From Microbacterium sufflavum (GTDB taxonomy: Bacteria > Actinomycetota > Actinomycetes > Actinomycetales > Microbacteriaceae), in contig NZ_JAHWXK010000001.1 of the NCBI RefSeq assembly GCF_023091155.1, positions 2,294,001 to 2,358,000 of the forward strand: 64,000 nucleotides of DNA, written 5' to 3'. Below are positions 56,414-64,000 of the stretch, piece by piece (within the stretch, counting starts at the first letter, position 1; each line of letters opens with the position of its first letter). Position numbers and translations under genes: made by a program. The notes under the pieces are model-generated. The model was not told the DNA's origin and did no database searches. It worked only from the letters and a program-made list of their open reading frames with translations.

Positions 56414-57180
56414 GCCTCGATCTGCCGCGCACCGCCGCAGTCGCCTCCCGGCTCGTGGTCGTCGAGGCCACCGGCTCGACGAATGCCGACCTGCGCGCTT
56501 CCGCGGCAGATCAGCGGGCCTGGCCGCACCTGTCCGTGCTCGTCACGGAGGATCAGACGGCGGGGCGCGGACGCCTGGATCGCACCTGGGTCGCGCCCGC
56601 CGGTACCGCGCTCGCGGTCTCGGTGCTCCTCCGTGACCTTCCCCGTGATCCGGCTGTTCGCGGCTGGATCCCGCTCGCCGCCGGGCTCGCACTGGCCGAT
56701 GCGGTCGCCGCACAGCTGCCCGCCTGCGAGGTCGCCGTGAAGTGGCCCAATGACGTGCTGGTCAACGGTGCGAAGATCTCCGGGATCCTGGCGGAGGCGA
56801 CGGCCGACGCCGTGGTGGTCGGCGCAGGGGTGAACACGCGCATGTCGCGGGAACAGCTGCCGGTGCCGACAGCCACCTCGTTCGCAGCGCAGGACGCCGC
56901 CGTCGACGAGGACCTGCTGCTCGTCACCTACCTCATGGGGCTCGACCGGTGGCTGACCGCGCTCGCCGCGGGGGAGGACGCCCTCACCAGCGGACTGCAC
57001 GCCGCGGTGACGGCGCGCTGTGCGACCGTCGGCCAGGCGGTGCGCGTCTCGTTGCCCGACGGCAGCTCTCTCGAAGGAACCGCCGGCGCCCTCGACCCGG
57101 ACGGGCGGCTGCTCGTGGTCGCCGACGGCGCGACGCGCGCGGTCTCCGCGGGCGACGTGGTGCACGTGCGGCCCGCGTGA
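56410..57180 (+). CDS. birA: Biotin-[acetyl-CoA-carboxylase] ligase
   Basis: 256 residues. Attaches biotin to carboxylase carrier domains via biotinyl-AMP. Motifs: EATGSTNADLRA, VTEDQTAGRGRLDRTWVAPAGTALAVSVLL (the GRGR adenylate loop), VKWPNDVLVNGAKISGILAEA (catalytic Lys region), and VVVGAGVNTRMS. The C-terminal SH3-like domain covers about 205-255. There is no N-terminal HTH, so it is a monofunctional ligase and not a repressor. It is coupled to the preceding transferase gene by a 4-base overlap. Confidence 0.95.
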   Translation: MSLDLPRTAAVASRLVVVEATGSTNADLRASAADQRAWPHLSVLVTEDQTAGRGRLDRTWVAPAGTALAVSVLLRDLPRDPAVRGWIPLAAGLALADAVAAQLPACEVAVKWPNDVLVNGAKISGILAEATADAVVVGAGVNTRMSREQLPVPTATSFAAQDAAVDEDLLLVTYLMGLDRWLTALAAGEDALTSGLHAAVTARCATVGQAVRVSLPDGSSLEGTAGALDPDGRLLVVADGATRAVSAGDVVHVRPA

Positions 57181-57225
57181 CGCGGGACACGCCGCCCGGC
57201 GACCGGCGTTGTCGGTGTCCCGGGG

Positions 57226-57231
57226 CACAAT
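57226..57231 (+). promoter_or_regulatory. Possible -10 box for the 57238 gene
   Basis: CACAAT ends 6 bases before GTG 57238. Confidence 0.4.
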
Positions 57232-57237
57232 GGTGGG

Positions 57238-57792
57238 GTGACCCAGCCCGTGACGCTCGGCGGGCGGCCGCTGATGCCGCCGCCCGGGGCCCCCGCCGAA
57301 GAGCTGCTGATCGCGCGCTTCCGTAGCCACGCGCGACGCCTGTTCTGGTCCGCAGTGGTGCTCATCGCGACGTTCGGGCTCACTGCCTACCTGTACGGCA
57401 ACCTGCCGGCCGGGTTCGAGAACTGGATGCTGCTCGCCGCAGCCGGCGCCGTGGTCCTGCTCGCGGTCGTGGTCCCCTTCGTCGTCTGGTACTCGCGCAC
57501 CACCACCATCACGACGCGACGGGTGATCGCGCATCAGGGCATCGGTTCCCGGCAGCGCAGGGAGATGTCGCACGCGCGTGGGTACACGATCGGGGTGCGC
57601 CGCGGACCGCTCCAGCGCCTGTGGGGGTGCGGCACCGTGACGCTGTCCAACGGCGTCGACGCTCCGCTGCGGCTGCCGAACGTCCCGAACGTGACCCTGG
57701 TGCACGAGACGCTGGCGGACCAGATCGAGGTCGGGCAGATCCTCGCGCACCGCGACGCACAGGCCACCGCCGACGACACCGACGCCCTCTGA
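57238..57792 (+). CDS. PH-domain (YdbS/DUF304-like) membrane protein
   Basis: 184 residues. Two TM helices (LFWSAVVLIATFGLTAYLYG and MLLAAAGAVVLLAVVVPFVVWY, about 35-85) are followed by a bacterial PH-like domain (TTTITTRRVIAHQGIGSRQRREMSHARGYTIGVRRGPLQRLWGCGTVTLSNGVDAPLRLPNVPNVTLVHETLADQI). The family is of unknown function, often near purK or birA in actinobacteria. GTG start without Shine-Dalgarno. It is followed 61 bases later by purK. Confidence 0.85.
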   Translation: MTQPVTLGGRPLMPPPGAPAEELLIARFRSHARRLFWSAVVLIATFGLTAYLYGNLPAGFENWMLLAAAGAVVLLAVVVPFVVWYSRTTTITTRRVIAHQGIGSRQRREMSHARGYTIGVRRGPLQRLWGCGTVTLSNGVDAPLRLPNVPNVTLVHETLADQIEVGQILAHRDAQATADDTDAL

Positions 57793-57853
57793 CCCGCGGT
57801 CCCTCGCGCGCCCTCGAGTGCGGAAGAATGGGACCAACGAATGGAGGCGGCAC

Positions 57854-58978
57854 ATGGCGTTGCGCGTTGGCGTGATCGGCGGAGGACAGCTGGCACGGAT
57901 GATGATCGCTCCGGCGGTCGAGCTCGGGATCGACCTGCGGGTGCTCGCGGAGGACGAGGGCATGTCCGCCGGGCTCGCGGCCACGGCCGTCGGCGACTAC
58001 CGCGACCTCGCGACGGTCCGCGCGTTCGCCGAGGGCGTCGACGTCATCACCTTCGATCACGAGCACGTGCCGCAGGACGTGCTGCGGGCCCTCGTCGCCG
58101 ACGGCGTCGCGGTGCACCCGGGGCCCGATGCGCTCCAGTTCGCCCAGGACAAGCTCGCGATGCGTGCCCGTCTCGCCGACCTCGGGGTGCCGCAACCCGA
58201 GTGGGCGGCGGTGCGGAACGTCGCCGAGCTGCAGTCCTTCCTCGACGCCCAGGGTGGCGCGGCCGTGGTCAAGACCCCGCGGGGCGGCTACGACGGCAAG
58301 GGCGTGCGCGTCGTCCGCTCCGCCGACGACGCACGGGACTGGCTGGACGCCCTCGGTGAGGGGGAGGCACTGCTCGCTGAAGAGCTCGTGCCGTTCGTCC
58401 GCGAGCTCGCCCAGCAGGTCGCCCGGCGCAGCGGGGGAGAGATGATCGCGTACCCCGTGGTCGAGACCGTCCAGCGCGATGGGGTGTGCGCCGAGGTCAT
58501 CGCGCCCGCCCCGGCCGCCGGCGATCGGCTGGTCGAGGTGGCGGAGGGGATCGGACGCACCATCGCGGAGGGTCTCGGCGTCACCGGCATGCTCGCGGTC
58601 GAGCTGTTCGAGACCGACGACGAGCGCATCCTCGTCAACGAACTGGCCATGCGTCCGCACAACAGCGGGCACTGGAGCCAGGACGGCGCCGTGACCGGAC
58701 AGTTCGAGCAGCACCTGCGCGCGGTCGCCGACCTGCCGCTGGGCAGCACCGCTCCTCGCGCGTCGTGGTCGGTGATGGTGAACATCCTCGGCGGCCCGAT
58801 CGGCGCCACGCTCGACGAGCGCTTCGCGTCGGCGATGGCGGAGCACCCCGGCGCCAAGATCCACACGTACGGCAAGGCGCCGCGTCCGGGTCGCAAGGTC
58901 GGACACGTCAACGTCGCCGGGGAGGACCTGGACGACGCGGTGTACGTCGCTCGGGCGGCCGCCGCGCACTTCGCGTGA
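57854..58978 (+). CDS. purK: N5-carboxyaminoimidazole ribonucleotide synthase
   Basis: 374 residues from ATG 57854, chosen because GGAGG lies 6 bases upstream and MALRVGVIGGGQLARMM is the conserved start; ATGs at 57828 and 57841 are out of frame. An ATP-grasp enzyme that carboxylates AIR with bicarbonate. Motifs: GVIGGGQLARMMIAPA, TFDHEHVP, VKTPRGGYDGKGV, EELVPFVRELAQQVAR, VNELAMRPHNSGHWSQDGAVTGQFEQHLRAV. It makes N5-CAIR for PurE, encoded 77 bases downstream. Confidence 0.96.
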   Translation: MALRVGVIGGGQLARMMIAPAVELGIDLRVLAEDEGMSAGLAATAVGDYRDLATVRAFAEGVDVITFDHEHVPQDVLRALVADGVAVHPGPDALQFAQDKLAMRARLADLGVPQPEWAAVRNVAELQSFLDAQGGAAVVKTPRGGYDGKGVRVVRSADDARDWLDALGEGEALLAEELVPFVRELAQQVARRSGGEMIAYPVVETVQRDGVCAEVIAPAPAAGDRLVEVAEGIGRTIAEGLGVTGMLAVELFETDDERILVNELAMRPHNSGHWSQDGAVTGQFEQHLRAVADLPLGSTAPRASWSVMVNILGGPIGATLDERFASAMAEHPGAKIHTYGKAPRPGRKVGHVNVAGEDLDDAVYVARAAAAHFA

Positions 58979-59042
58979 CGCGAGGCGGACGGGACCTGGA
59001 CGCAGCCGCGTGCCGCTGGGGTGTTCTCCCAGCGCGAGCCCG

Positions 59043-59048
59043 TAGCCT
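59043..59048 (+). promoter_or_regulatory. -10 box of leaderless promoter for purE
   Basis: TAGCCT ends 6 bases before GTG 59055, so purE can be expressed separately from purK. Confidence 0.55.
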
Positions 59049-59054
59049 GTTCTG

Positions 59055-59570
59055 GTGACAGAGCCACTTCACTCCTCCGCTGCGCCCGTGGTCGGCGTCG
59101 TCATGGGGTCCGACTCCGACTGGCGCGTCATGAGTGACGCCTCACAGGCCCTGACGGACTTCGGGATCCCGCACGAGGTCGAGGTGGTCTCGGCGCACCG
59201 CACGCCCGACAAGCTCATGTCGTATGCGCGGGAGGCCCGCGCGCGAGGGCTCCGCGTGATCATCGCGGGGGCCGGCGGAGCGGCCCATCTGCCCGGGATG
59301 CTCGCGTCGATGACGCCGCTGCCCGTGGTCGGTGTTCCCGTGCCGCTCGCGTACCTCGACGGCATGGACTCGTTGCTGTCGATCGTGCAGATGCCGGCGG
59401 GGATCCCCGTGGCGACCGTCTCGATCGGCGGGGCCCGCAACGCCGGCCTCCTGGCCGCCCGCATCCTCGGCGCCGCCGACGCGGAGCTCGCCGACCGGGT
59501 CGAGGCCTACGCGGCCGATCTCGAGTCGCAGGTCGCGGCGAAGAACGAACGGCTGAAGGACTCGCTGTGA
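59055..59570 (+). CDS. purE: N5-carboxyaminoimidazole ribonucleotide mutase
   Basis: 171 residues. Converts N5-CAIR to CAIR in purine synthesis. Class I PurE motifs: [88 protein letters not shown]. The conserved His and the GxGG loops are present. GTG start. The stop overlaps the LCP gene (GTGA), so purine synthesis and wall assembly genes share a transcript here. Confidence 0.96.
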   Translation: MTEPLHSSAAPVVGVVMGSDSDWRVMSDASQALTDFGIPHEVEVVSAHRTPDKLMSYAREARARGLRVIIAGAGGAAHLPGMLASMTPLPVVGVPVPLAYLDGMDSLLSIVQMPAGIPVATVSIGGARNAGLLAARILGAADAELADRVEAYAADLESQVAAKNERLKDSL

Positions 59571-61021
59571 CCCTTGCGCCTCCGCGCGCACGACAGCGCC
59601 CGATCATCGAGACCCGGCCGCTGCGGCACCCGGACTCCACCGACCCCGGGATGATGTCGAAACGCGGGTGGTGGCTCATCGCGATGAACCTTCTTCTTCC
59701 GGGGTCCGCTCAGGTGCTGGCGGGCAACCGCCGTCTCGGTCGGTTCGGTCTCGGCGCCACGCTCACGGCCTGGCTGCTGGTGATCGTGACCGTCGGTCTC
59801 GCCCTGTTCGCCCGACCGGTCCTCCTGTGGCTCACGGTCGCCGGCGGGTTCTTCTCCGCCGTGGTGCTGACGATCGTCCAGGTGCTGCTGGTGGCGTACG
59901 TGGTGCTGTGGATCGTGCTGACCCTCGACACCCTGCGCCTCGTGCGGCTGGTCAAGGTCCCCAACCCCTCGCGGCTGGCGATCCCCGTGGTGGCGCTCGT
60001 GCTCCTCGGTCTGGTCGGCGGCGCCGCCGGTTACGCCGCGACATCGGTGGGATCCGTGCGGGGAACCGTCGGGGCGATCTTCGGGCAGAGCGGACCGAGC
60101 CTCCCGCCGAGCGACGGCTACTACAACATCCTCCTGCTCGGTGCGGACAGCGGGGACGGCCGCGACTCCATGCGTTTCGACAGCATCTCGGTCGTGTCGG
60201 TGAACGCCGAGACCGGTGCGGTCACGATCACGGGCATTCCGCGTGAGCTCCCGAATGCGCCGTTCAGCGACGGCAGTCCCATGCAGGCGCAGTACCCGAA
60301 CGGATTCGAGGGGCACAGCTCGTCGACCTGCGGGTGGAACGGCTGGATGAACCACGTGCGTTACGCCGCAGAGGTGTGCCGGGACGACGGAGGAGCGGAG
60401 CTGTACCCGAAGGCGGTCGCCCAGGGCTCCGAGCCGGGCATCGAAGCGACGAAGGATGCCGCCGAGGGCGTCCTCGGGATCGAGATCCCGTACTACGTGT
60501 TCGTCGACATGCACGGCTTCGCCGACCTGGTCGACGCGCTGGGCGGGGTCGATATCAACGTCACCGAGCGTCTCCCGAAGGGCGGTCCGCCCGAGGGATG
60601 GACCGGGATGGACGTGAACGAGTGGGCGATCGGCTGGATCGAGCCGGGACAGCAGCACATGGACGGCGACACGGCGCAGTGGTACGCCCGCTCGCGCTAC
60701 ACGACCAGCGACTGGGACCGCATGAAGCGGCAGCGGGAACTTCAGGAGGCGATCCTGGCTCAGTTCACGCCGCAGACCGTGCTGACGCGGTTCAACGAGG
60801 TCGCCGCGGCGGGCACGGCGTTGATCAGCACCGATCTGCCCCAGGACAAGCTTCCGGAGTTCTTCGATCTGATGCTCAAGGCGAAGGAGCAGCAGGTCAC
60901 GACGATCGAGCTGACCCCGGATTCGGGCGTGGACGAGCACAACCCCGACTACGGGTACATCCACCAGATGATCCAGCAGGCGCTGCACCCGCCGACGTCG
61001 ACCCCCACGCCCAGCCCCTGA
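59567..61021 (+). CDS. LytR-CpsA-Psr (LCP) family cell-wall polymer ligase
   Basis: 484 residues, GTG start overlapping the purE stop. A cytosolic N-terminus, then about four hydrophobic segments (about 37-160), more than the single TM of typical LCP proteins, then the extracytoplasmic LCP domain (about 185-400): [95 protein letters not shown]. The Arg and Asp residues that bind the polyprenyl-diphosphate are in these motifs. It attaches glycopolymers to peptidoglycan. A Pro/Thr tail ends the protein, and a terminator follows. Confidence 0.92.
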   Translation: MTLAPPRARQRPIIETRPLRHPDSTDPGMMSKRGWWLIAMNLLLPGSAQVLAGNRRLGRFGLGATLTAWLLVIVTVGLALFARPVLLWLTVAGGFFSAVVLTIVQVLLVAYVVLWIVLTLDTLRLVRLVKVPNPSRLAIPVVALVLLGLVGGAAGYAATSVGSVRGTVGAIFGQSGPSLPPSDGYYNILLLGADSGDGRDSMRFDSISVVSVNAETGAVTITGIPRELPNAPFSDGSPMQAQYPNGFEGHSSSTCGWNGWMNHVRYAAEVCRDDGGAELYPKAVAQGSEPGIEATKDAAEGVLGIEIPYYVFVDMHGFADLVDALGGVDINVTERLPKGGPPEGWTGMDVNEWAIGWIEPGQQHMDGDTAQWYARSRYTTSDWDRMKRQRELQEAILAQFTPQTVLTRFNEVAAAGTALISTDLPQDKLPEFFDLMLKAKEQQVTTIELTPDSGVDEHNPDYGYIHQMIQQALHPPTSTPTPSP

Positions 61022-61054
61022 CGGAGGGGGCCCGCTCCGCGTGGGCATGGCGCA

Positions 61055-61093
61055 GCCCACGGGCGACGCTCCCGAGGGTCGTCGCCCGTGGGC
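61055..61093 (+). terminator. Terminator after the LCP gene
   Basis: 13-bp perfect inverted repeat (61055-61067 with 61081-61093). Confidence 0.75.
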
Positions 61094-61120
61094 GTCCGGT
61101 GCAGCACCGGATTCGCCAGA

Positions 61121-61153
61121 CGACGGTGATCGGAGGGGGAGGGATCACCGTCG
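61121..61153 (-). terminator. Terminator after the sortase-substrate gene
   Basis: 11-bp perfect inverted repeat (61121-61131 with 61143-61153), between the LCP terminator and the convergent gene. Confidence 0.7.
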
Positions 61154-61187
61154 TCCAGCCGACCACCGCGCGAGGCGGCAGCCAGGC

Positions 61188-61772
61188 TCAGGCGCGCTTG
61201 CGGCGAACGATCCCGGTGGCGACGAGCGCCCCACCGGCGACCAGGGCGGCAGCTCCACCGCCGAGCACCCACGGCGAGACCGAGCCGCCGGTGAGCGCGA
61301 GCTCCATGCCGCCGCCGGTCAGGGGCAGCTCGGTACCCGCGGGTGCGACGGCAGGGTCGTGATCGCAGCTGGACGCGGCGTCGTGGCCGTGCGACACGGT
61401 GATCGTGGCGGTGTACGGACGCGAGCCCCCGAAGGCGACGGCGTAGGAGCCCTCACCGTCGGCCGGCGGGCGGAACGTCAGCGTCATGCTGCCGTCGGCG
61501 CCGGCGGTGTTGCCGGAGGTCGCGGCCTTGCCCGCGTTCTTGCCGGAAACGGAGACCGCCACGTTCTCGGACGGCAGGAAGTACCCGGGGCCGAAGACGA
61601 TGGTGGAGACCTCGCACACGTCGATGATCGGGTCGCCGACCTTCACACCGGGAGGCGAGGGGTACGAATCGCTCGATGCGTCCGGAATCGTCGGCGCAGC
61701 GGTTGCGATGGTCGGCGCGACGAGTACCAGCGCGCCAGCGGTAAGGCTGATGGCAGCCAGTTTCTTCAGCAT
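61188..61772 (-). CDS. LPxTG-type cell-wall-anchored surface protein
   Basis: 194 residues. A signal peptide (MLKKLAAISLTAGALVLVAPTIATAAP, cleavage near residue 25-26), then a beta-sandwich-like domain (about 45-125: DVCEVSTIVFGPGYFLPSENVAVSVSGKNAG...MTLTFRPPADGEGSYAVAFGGSRPYTATITV) with a Cys pair (C53 and the C in ASSCDH). The C-terminal sorting signal consists of LPLTG (ELPLTGGG), a second motif LALTG ten residues later, a hydrophobic helix (VLGGGAAALVAGGALVATGIV) and a basic end (RRKRA). It is probably linked to peptidoglycan by a sortase encoded elsewhere. GGGGAGA precedes the ATG. Confidence 0.88.
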   Translation of the reverse strand: MLKKLAAISLTAGALVLVAPTIATAAPTIPDASSDSYPSPPGVKVGDPIIDVCEVSTIVFGPGYFLPSENVAVSVSGKNAGKAATSGNTAGADGSMTLTFRPPADGEGSYAVAFGGSRPYTATITVSHGHDAASSCDHDPAVAPAGTELPLTGGGMELALTGGSVSPWVLGGGAAALVAGGALVATGIVRRKRA

Positions 61773-61890
61773 GATCTCTCCCCAGAAATGTCACGCGGAA
61801 TCGCCTCCGGACACACCCCTGCGTCCGACTGCGTGAGGTCTCCTGCCCCCACGGCAGCTTCACAGACCCCAGTTATTCCCCAGTGAGATG

Positions 61891-61919
61891 ACAGTACCCC
61901 ATTCGAGGGAGATTGTCAC
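61891..61919 (-). promoter_or_regulatory. Promoter of the surface-protein gene
   Basis: On the minus strand GTGACA (complement of 61914-61919), a 17-base spacer and TACTGT (complement of 61891-61896). This gives a leader of about 110 bases, unlike the leaderless genes of the window. Confidence 0.55.
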
Positions 61920-63679
61920 GAACCGCAGCGGAGTGTGTCCTTGGTCAGCTCCGGCCCCGTGATCAGGGGGGTGTGCAGCACCTCGGTGAGCCGCTGACCG
62001 GCACCCGTGCCCTGGAACTCGACGGTGATGGTGGTCGACTCGCCGGGCGCCAGCTGCACCTCGTGCTGCACGACGGACCGGTCGCCGAGCATCGCCGTCT
62101 GAACGCCGTCGTCCTCACCGTCCCTGTCCACGTGGGACGGGGTGGCGCCCTCGGGGCCGTACACCGCGATGAGCGTGCGCACGGTGCCGGGCGGCACGCC
62201 GTAGAAGCCGTCGCCCGTCACGTACGGCGGCAGGGAGGTCGCCGCGTCGGCGGGTGCGGTGTTCGTCCAGGTGACGGTGATCTGCGTGGTCGGCTCTCCG
62301 TCGCAGCGCCCGACGGCGGTCGCGATCGTGGCGCGCGTGTAGTAGTCCATCTTCGCGCCGGTGCCGTCGTTGAACAGCACGCCCACGTGACTCGTGTCGG
62401 CCGAGTCCGGGGGGATCGTGCCGCCGAGGGCGCTCGCGGCGAGCAGGGTCTCCTCGTCCTCGTGCGCGCTCCAGATGCGGATCCGACCCTCGCCCGCGGC
62501 ATCGGCCAGCGCGCCGATCAGAGCCTGGGGATCGCCGCCCGACAGGGCTGCTCCGAACAGGCCGCCGGCCGCAAGAGCGAAGATGTCATCCTGTGCCACG
62601 GGGTCGGGGACGGCCGCGTAGATCTCCGACAGCAGAATGCTCGTGATCGTGTCGGACGTCGCCGTGAAGGGCCCGAACGTCAGGTCGCCCGTGACCTCCA
62701 TCAGATGCTCGGCGACCAGGGCGTCCACGGCGATCACCCCGTCGACCTGGCCGCCGAAACGCCCGACCCACCGTGCCGCGATCGTCTCGCCGGCCTCGCG
62801 GAAGTCGGGGATGCTGGTGATGTTCTGCAGGAACCGTCCTGGGCGATCCTCGAACAGCGCCGTGGTGGACTCGCTCACCGGGAGGGGGACATCGAGGGCG
62901 GGGAAGTCGCGCGTGGATGCCTGGCTCTGCAGGGTCACCCGCCCGTTCTCGGCGTGCAGCAGGGCGATCGAGCCGATGATGCCGCCCGAGGAGCGCAGTT
63001 CGGCGTTGTTCTGCATCGCGAGCACGTACGTGCGCGGCCCGTCGCCGCCCAGCATCGTGGGCAGGAGCACGGCAGCGCCGTGCAGCGAGCCCACGACCGT
63101 CGCCGCCTGCGTGACGGATCCTCGCATCTGACGGATGGCATCGGCGAGAGGGGGCAGCGTCGCATCGGCGTCGATGCGCTTGGCTCGGTCGTCGGCGGAG
63201 GTGAGCGACGCCGCGGCGGCGGCCAGGGGCTCCTCGACCTGGGCGAACGGCGCGAGGTTGATCGCGCCGTCGGTGAAGCCCAGGCTCGACAGGTCGAGAT
63301 CGGCGCCGACCTGCAGCAGGGGTCGCAGCGCCTCGGTCGATACGTCATCCGCGATCTCGGCGATCTCGCTGACGGCCTGGAAGTTCGGACCGACCCACGG
63401 CAGGACGCCGAACGCGTGCCAGATCGGATCGGAGGTGAGGTCATGGGCGGAGGCCGCGTTGCGGGCGATGGCATCGGAGATGGGCTCCGCGCCGTCGAGA
63501 TCGCCCTCCGCGATCGCCTGCTTCAGCTGGGTCGCGCCCTTCGCGACCTGACGCAGATCGTCCACCGCGCCGATGCCGCGGACCGTGACCCAGCCGATGG
63601 CGATCACGAGCAGCGTCAGGAGGATGCCGATGGTCCATCCGATCCATCGGCGTCGGGCAGGAAGTCGGCCATCGCTCAC
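61916..63679 (-). CDS. DUF4012 membrane protein
   Basis: 587 residues from the GTG at 63679; an in-frame ATG at 63727 would add 16 residues. One N-terminal TM helix (WIGWTIGILLTLLVIAIGWVTV) is followed by a long extracytoplasmic part. DUF4012 is recognised by DPIWHAFGVLPWVGPNFQAVSEIAEIAD, TYVLAMQNNAELRSSGGIIGSIALL, VDGVIAVDALVAEHLMEVTGDLTF, and the C-terminal beta-rich end with a Cys pair (GRCDGE and LRCGS). DUF4012 genes commonly lie in exopolysaccharide or wall-polymer clusters, which fits this location. Function unknown. Confidence 0.88.
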   Translation of the reverse strand: MSDGRLPARRRWIGWTIGILLTLLVIAIGWVTVRGIGAVDDLRQVAKGATQLKQAIAEGDLDGAEPISDAIARNAASAHDLTSDPIWHAFGVLPWVGPNFQAVSEIAEIADDVSTEALRPLLQVGADLDLSSLGFTDGAINLAPFAQVEEPLAAAAASLTSADDRAKRIDADATLPPLADAIRQMRGSVTQAATVVGSLHGAAVLLPTMLGGDGPRTYVLAMQNNAELRSSGGIIGSIALLHAENGRVTLQSQASTRDFPALDVPLPVSESTTALFEDRPGRFLQNITSIPDFREAGETIAARWVGRFGGQVDGVIAVDALVAEHLMEVTGDLTFGPFTATSDTITSILLSEIYAAVPDPVAQDDIFALAAGGLFGAALSGGDPQALIGALADAAGEGRIRIWSAHEDEETLLAASALGGTIPPDSADTSHVGVLFNDGTGAKMDYYTRATIATAVGRCDGEPTTQITVTWTNTAPADAATSLPPYVTGDGFYGVPPGTVRTLIAVYGPEGATPSHVDRDGEDDGVQTAMLGDRSVVQHEVQLAPGESTTITVEFQGTGAGQRLTEVLHTPLITGPELTKDTLRCGS

Positions 63680-63809
63680 TCGAGCATTCAAGCACGGTGG
63701 GTACGCGCGAGGCCATGGAGCGCGCACGTGAGGTCATGCGTTGCTGTGGGAACGCTGAAATTGCGGACCGGCGGGCGGTGCGCTCCACGGCTCCGCAGCA
63801 TGCCGCGGT

Positions 63810-63815
63810 TAGCCT
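63810..63815 (+). promoter_or_regulatory. -10 box of leaderless promoter for the 63822 gene
   Basis: TAGCCT ends 6 bases before ATG 63822. Confidence 0.5.
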
Positions 63816-63821
63816 GAACCC

Positions 63822-64000
63822 ATGGGTGCTCGGCTGCGTGTGGTTCTGGATCAACTGGTGCACGTCGTGGACCAGGACCAGGCCACGGCGGCACGTGAGC
63901 TGACGGCGGCGCTCGTCGCGACGGCCCCGTCCGGCTGCGCGGTCGACGCGATCGTACCGGCGGGCGCGCAGGTGGACGTCACCGGGGTCGACGAGGTGCG
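63822..64000 (+). CDS. Glycosyltransferase N-terminus (runs off the window)
   Basis: 59 residues are visible before the window ends, with no stop. The start MGARLRVVLDQLVHVVDQD continues QATAARELTAALVATAPSG and CAVDAIVPAGAQVDV. This resembles the N-terminal Rossmann half of GT4-type glycosyltransferases found in Microbacteriaceae surface-polysaccharide clusters (beta strand, then a long helix ending in a TAPxGC-like turn). ATG 63822 sits 6 bases after a TAGCCT box. The assignment is by pattern on a short fragment. Confidence 0.55.
   Translation, partial: MGARLRVVLDQLVHVVDQDQATAARELTAALVATAPSGCAVDAIVPAGAQVDVTGVDEV

Noticed and set aside
57828..57853. Earlier ATGs at 57828 and 57841 as purK starts
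   Set aside because: Both are out of frame with the conserved PurK N-terminus; GGAGG is correctly spaced for ATG 57854.

Overview
The window looks like a chromosomal segment of a high-GC Gram-positive actinobacterium of the family Microbacteriaceae, most like Microbacterium. The evidence is very GC-rich DNA with strong third-position bias, an actinobacterial gene set (DUF3117, DUF3107, AdnAB-type helicase-nucleases, UPF0182, a 7Fe ferredoxin beside dapC), and many genes whose start codon sits 6-7 bases after a TAnnnT -10 box (leaderless transcripts). The organism assignment is inference; no 16S gene is present.

Layout. 1-9.7 kb: 3' end of typA, a secreted transglycosylase-like protein, a glutaminase/MFS operon, an XRE-cupin regulator divergent from the amino-acid exporter azlCD, ferredoxin fdxA, dapC and citrate synthase gltA. 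9.7-28.9 kb: two DEAD-box helicases; lysine/DAP genes dapD and dapE (divergent, both apparently leaderless); a PIG-V-like mannosyltransferase; DUF3117; an O-methyltransferase; tatB; an mrp/DUF1003/MgtE-N operon; a YflT-like stress protein; pepP; a PHP phosphoesterase; a ferritin-like protein and DUF3107. 28.9-46.1 kb: a block whose gene content matches, from memory, the Rv3193c-Rv3202c region of M. tuberculosis: adnA, adnB, a phosphotransferase-fold protein that lacks kinase motifs, nudC, a short uvrD2, a ThiF/cyclodehydratase-like protein, a zincin_2-family protein without HExxH, a PDZ/Lon-type membrane protease and a UPF0182 membrane protein.

46.1-47.5 kb: the initiator tRNA (fMet) gene on the minus strand carries a roughly 1.1 kb AT-richer insertion at its 3' end. 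A second copy of the tRNA 3' end and a second, different terminator lie on the far side. The islet encodes no recombinase. It carries two small overlapping ORFs that look like a truncated effector domain followed by a small acidic partner. This is the clearest accessory element in the window.

47.5-64 kb: a nitrilase-family hydrolase, an aminotransferase and an HtrA-like protease lead into a surface-polymer region: three CDP-glycerol glycerophosphotransferase-like proteins, a GT2 glycosyltransferase, an LCP-family ligase, a sortase substrate, a DUF4012 protein and the start of another glycosyltransferase. birA, purK and purE are interleaved. These genes probably build and attach a phosphate-containing glycopolymer to the wall.

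The two most general signals are the recurrent leaderless promoter architecture (23 candidate genes, both strands) and a 13-codon leaderless upstream ORF whose stop overlaps the azlC start.
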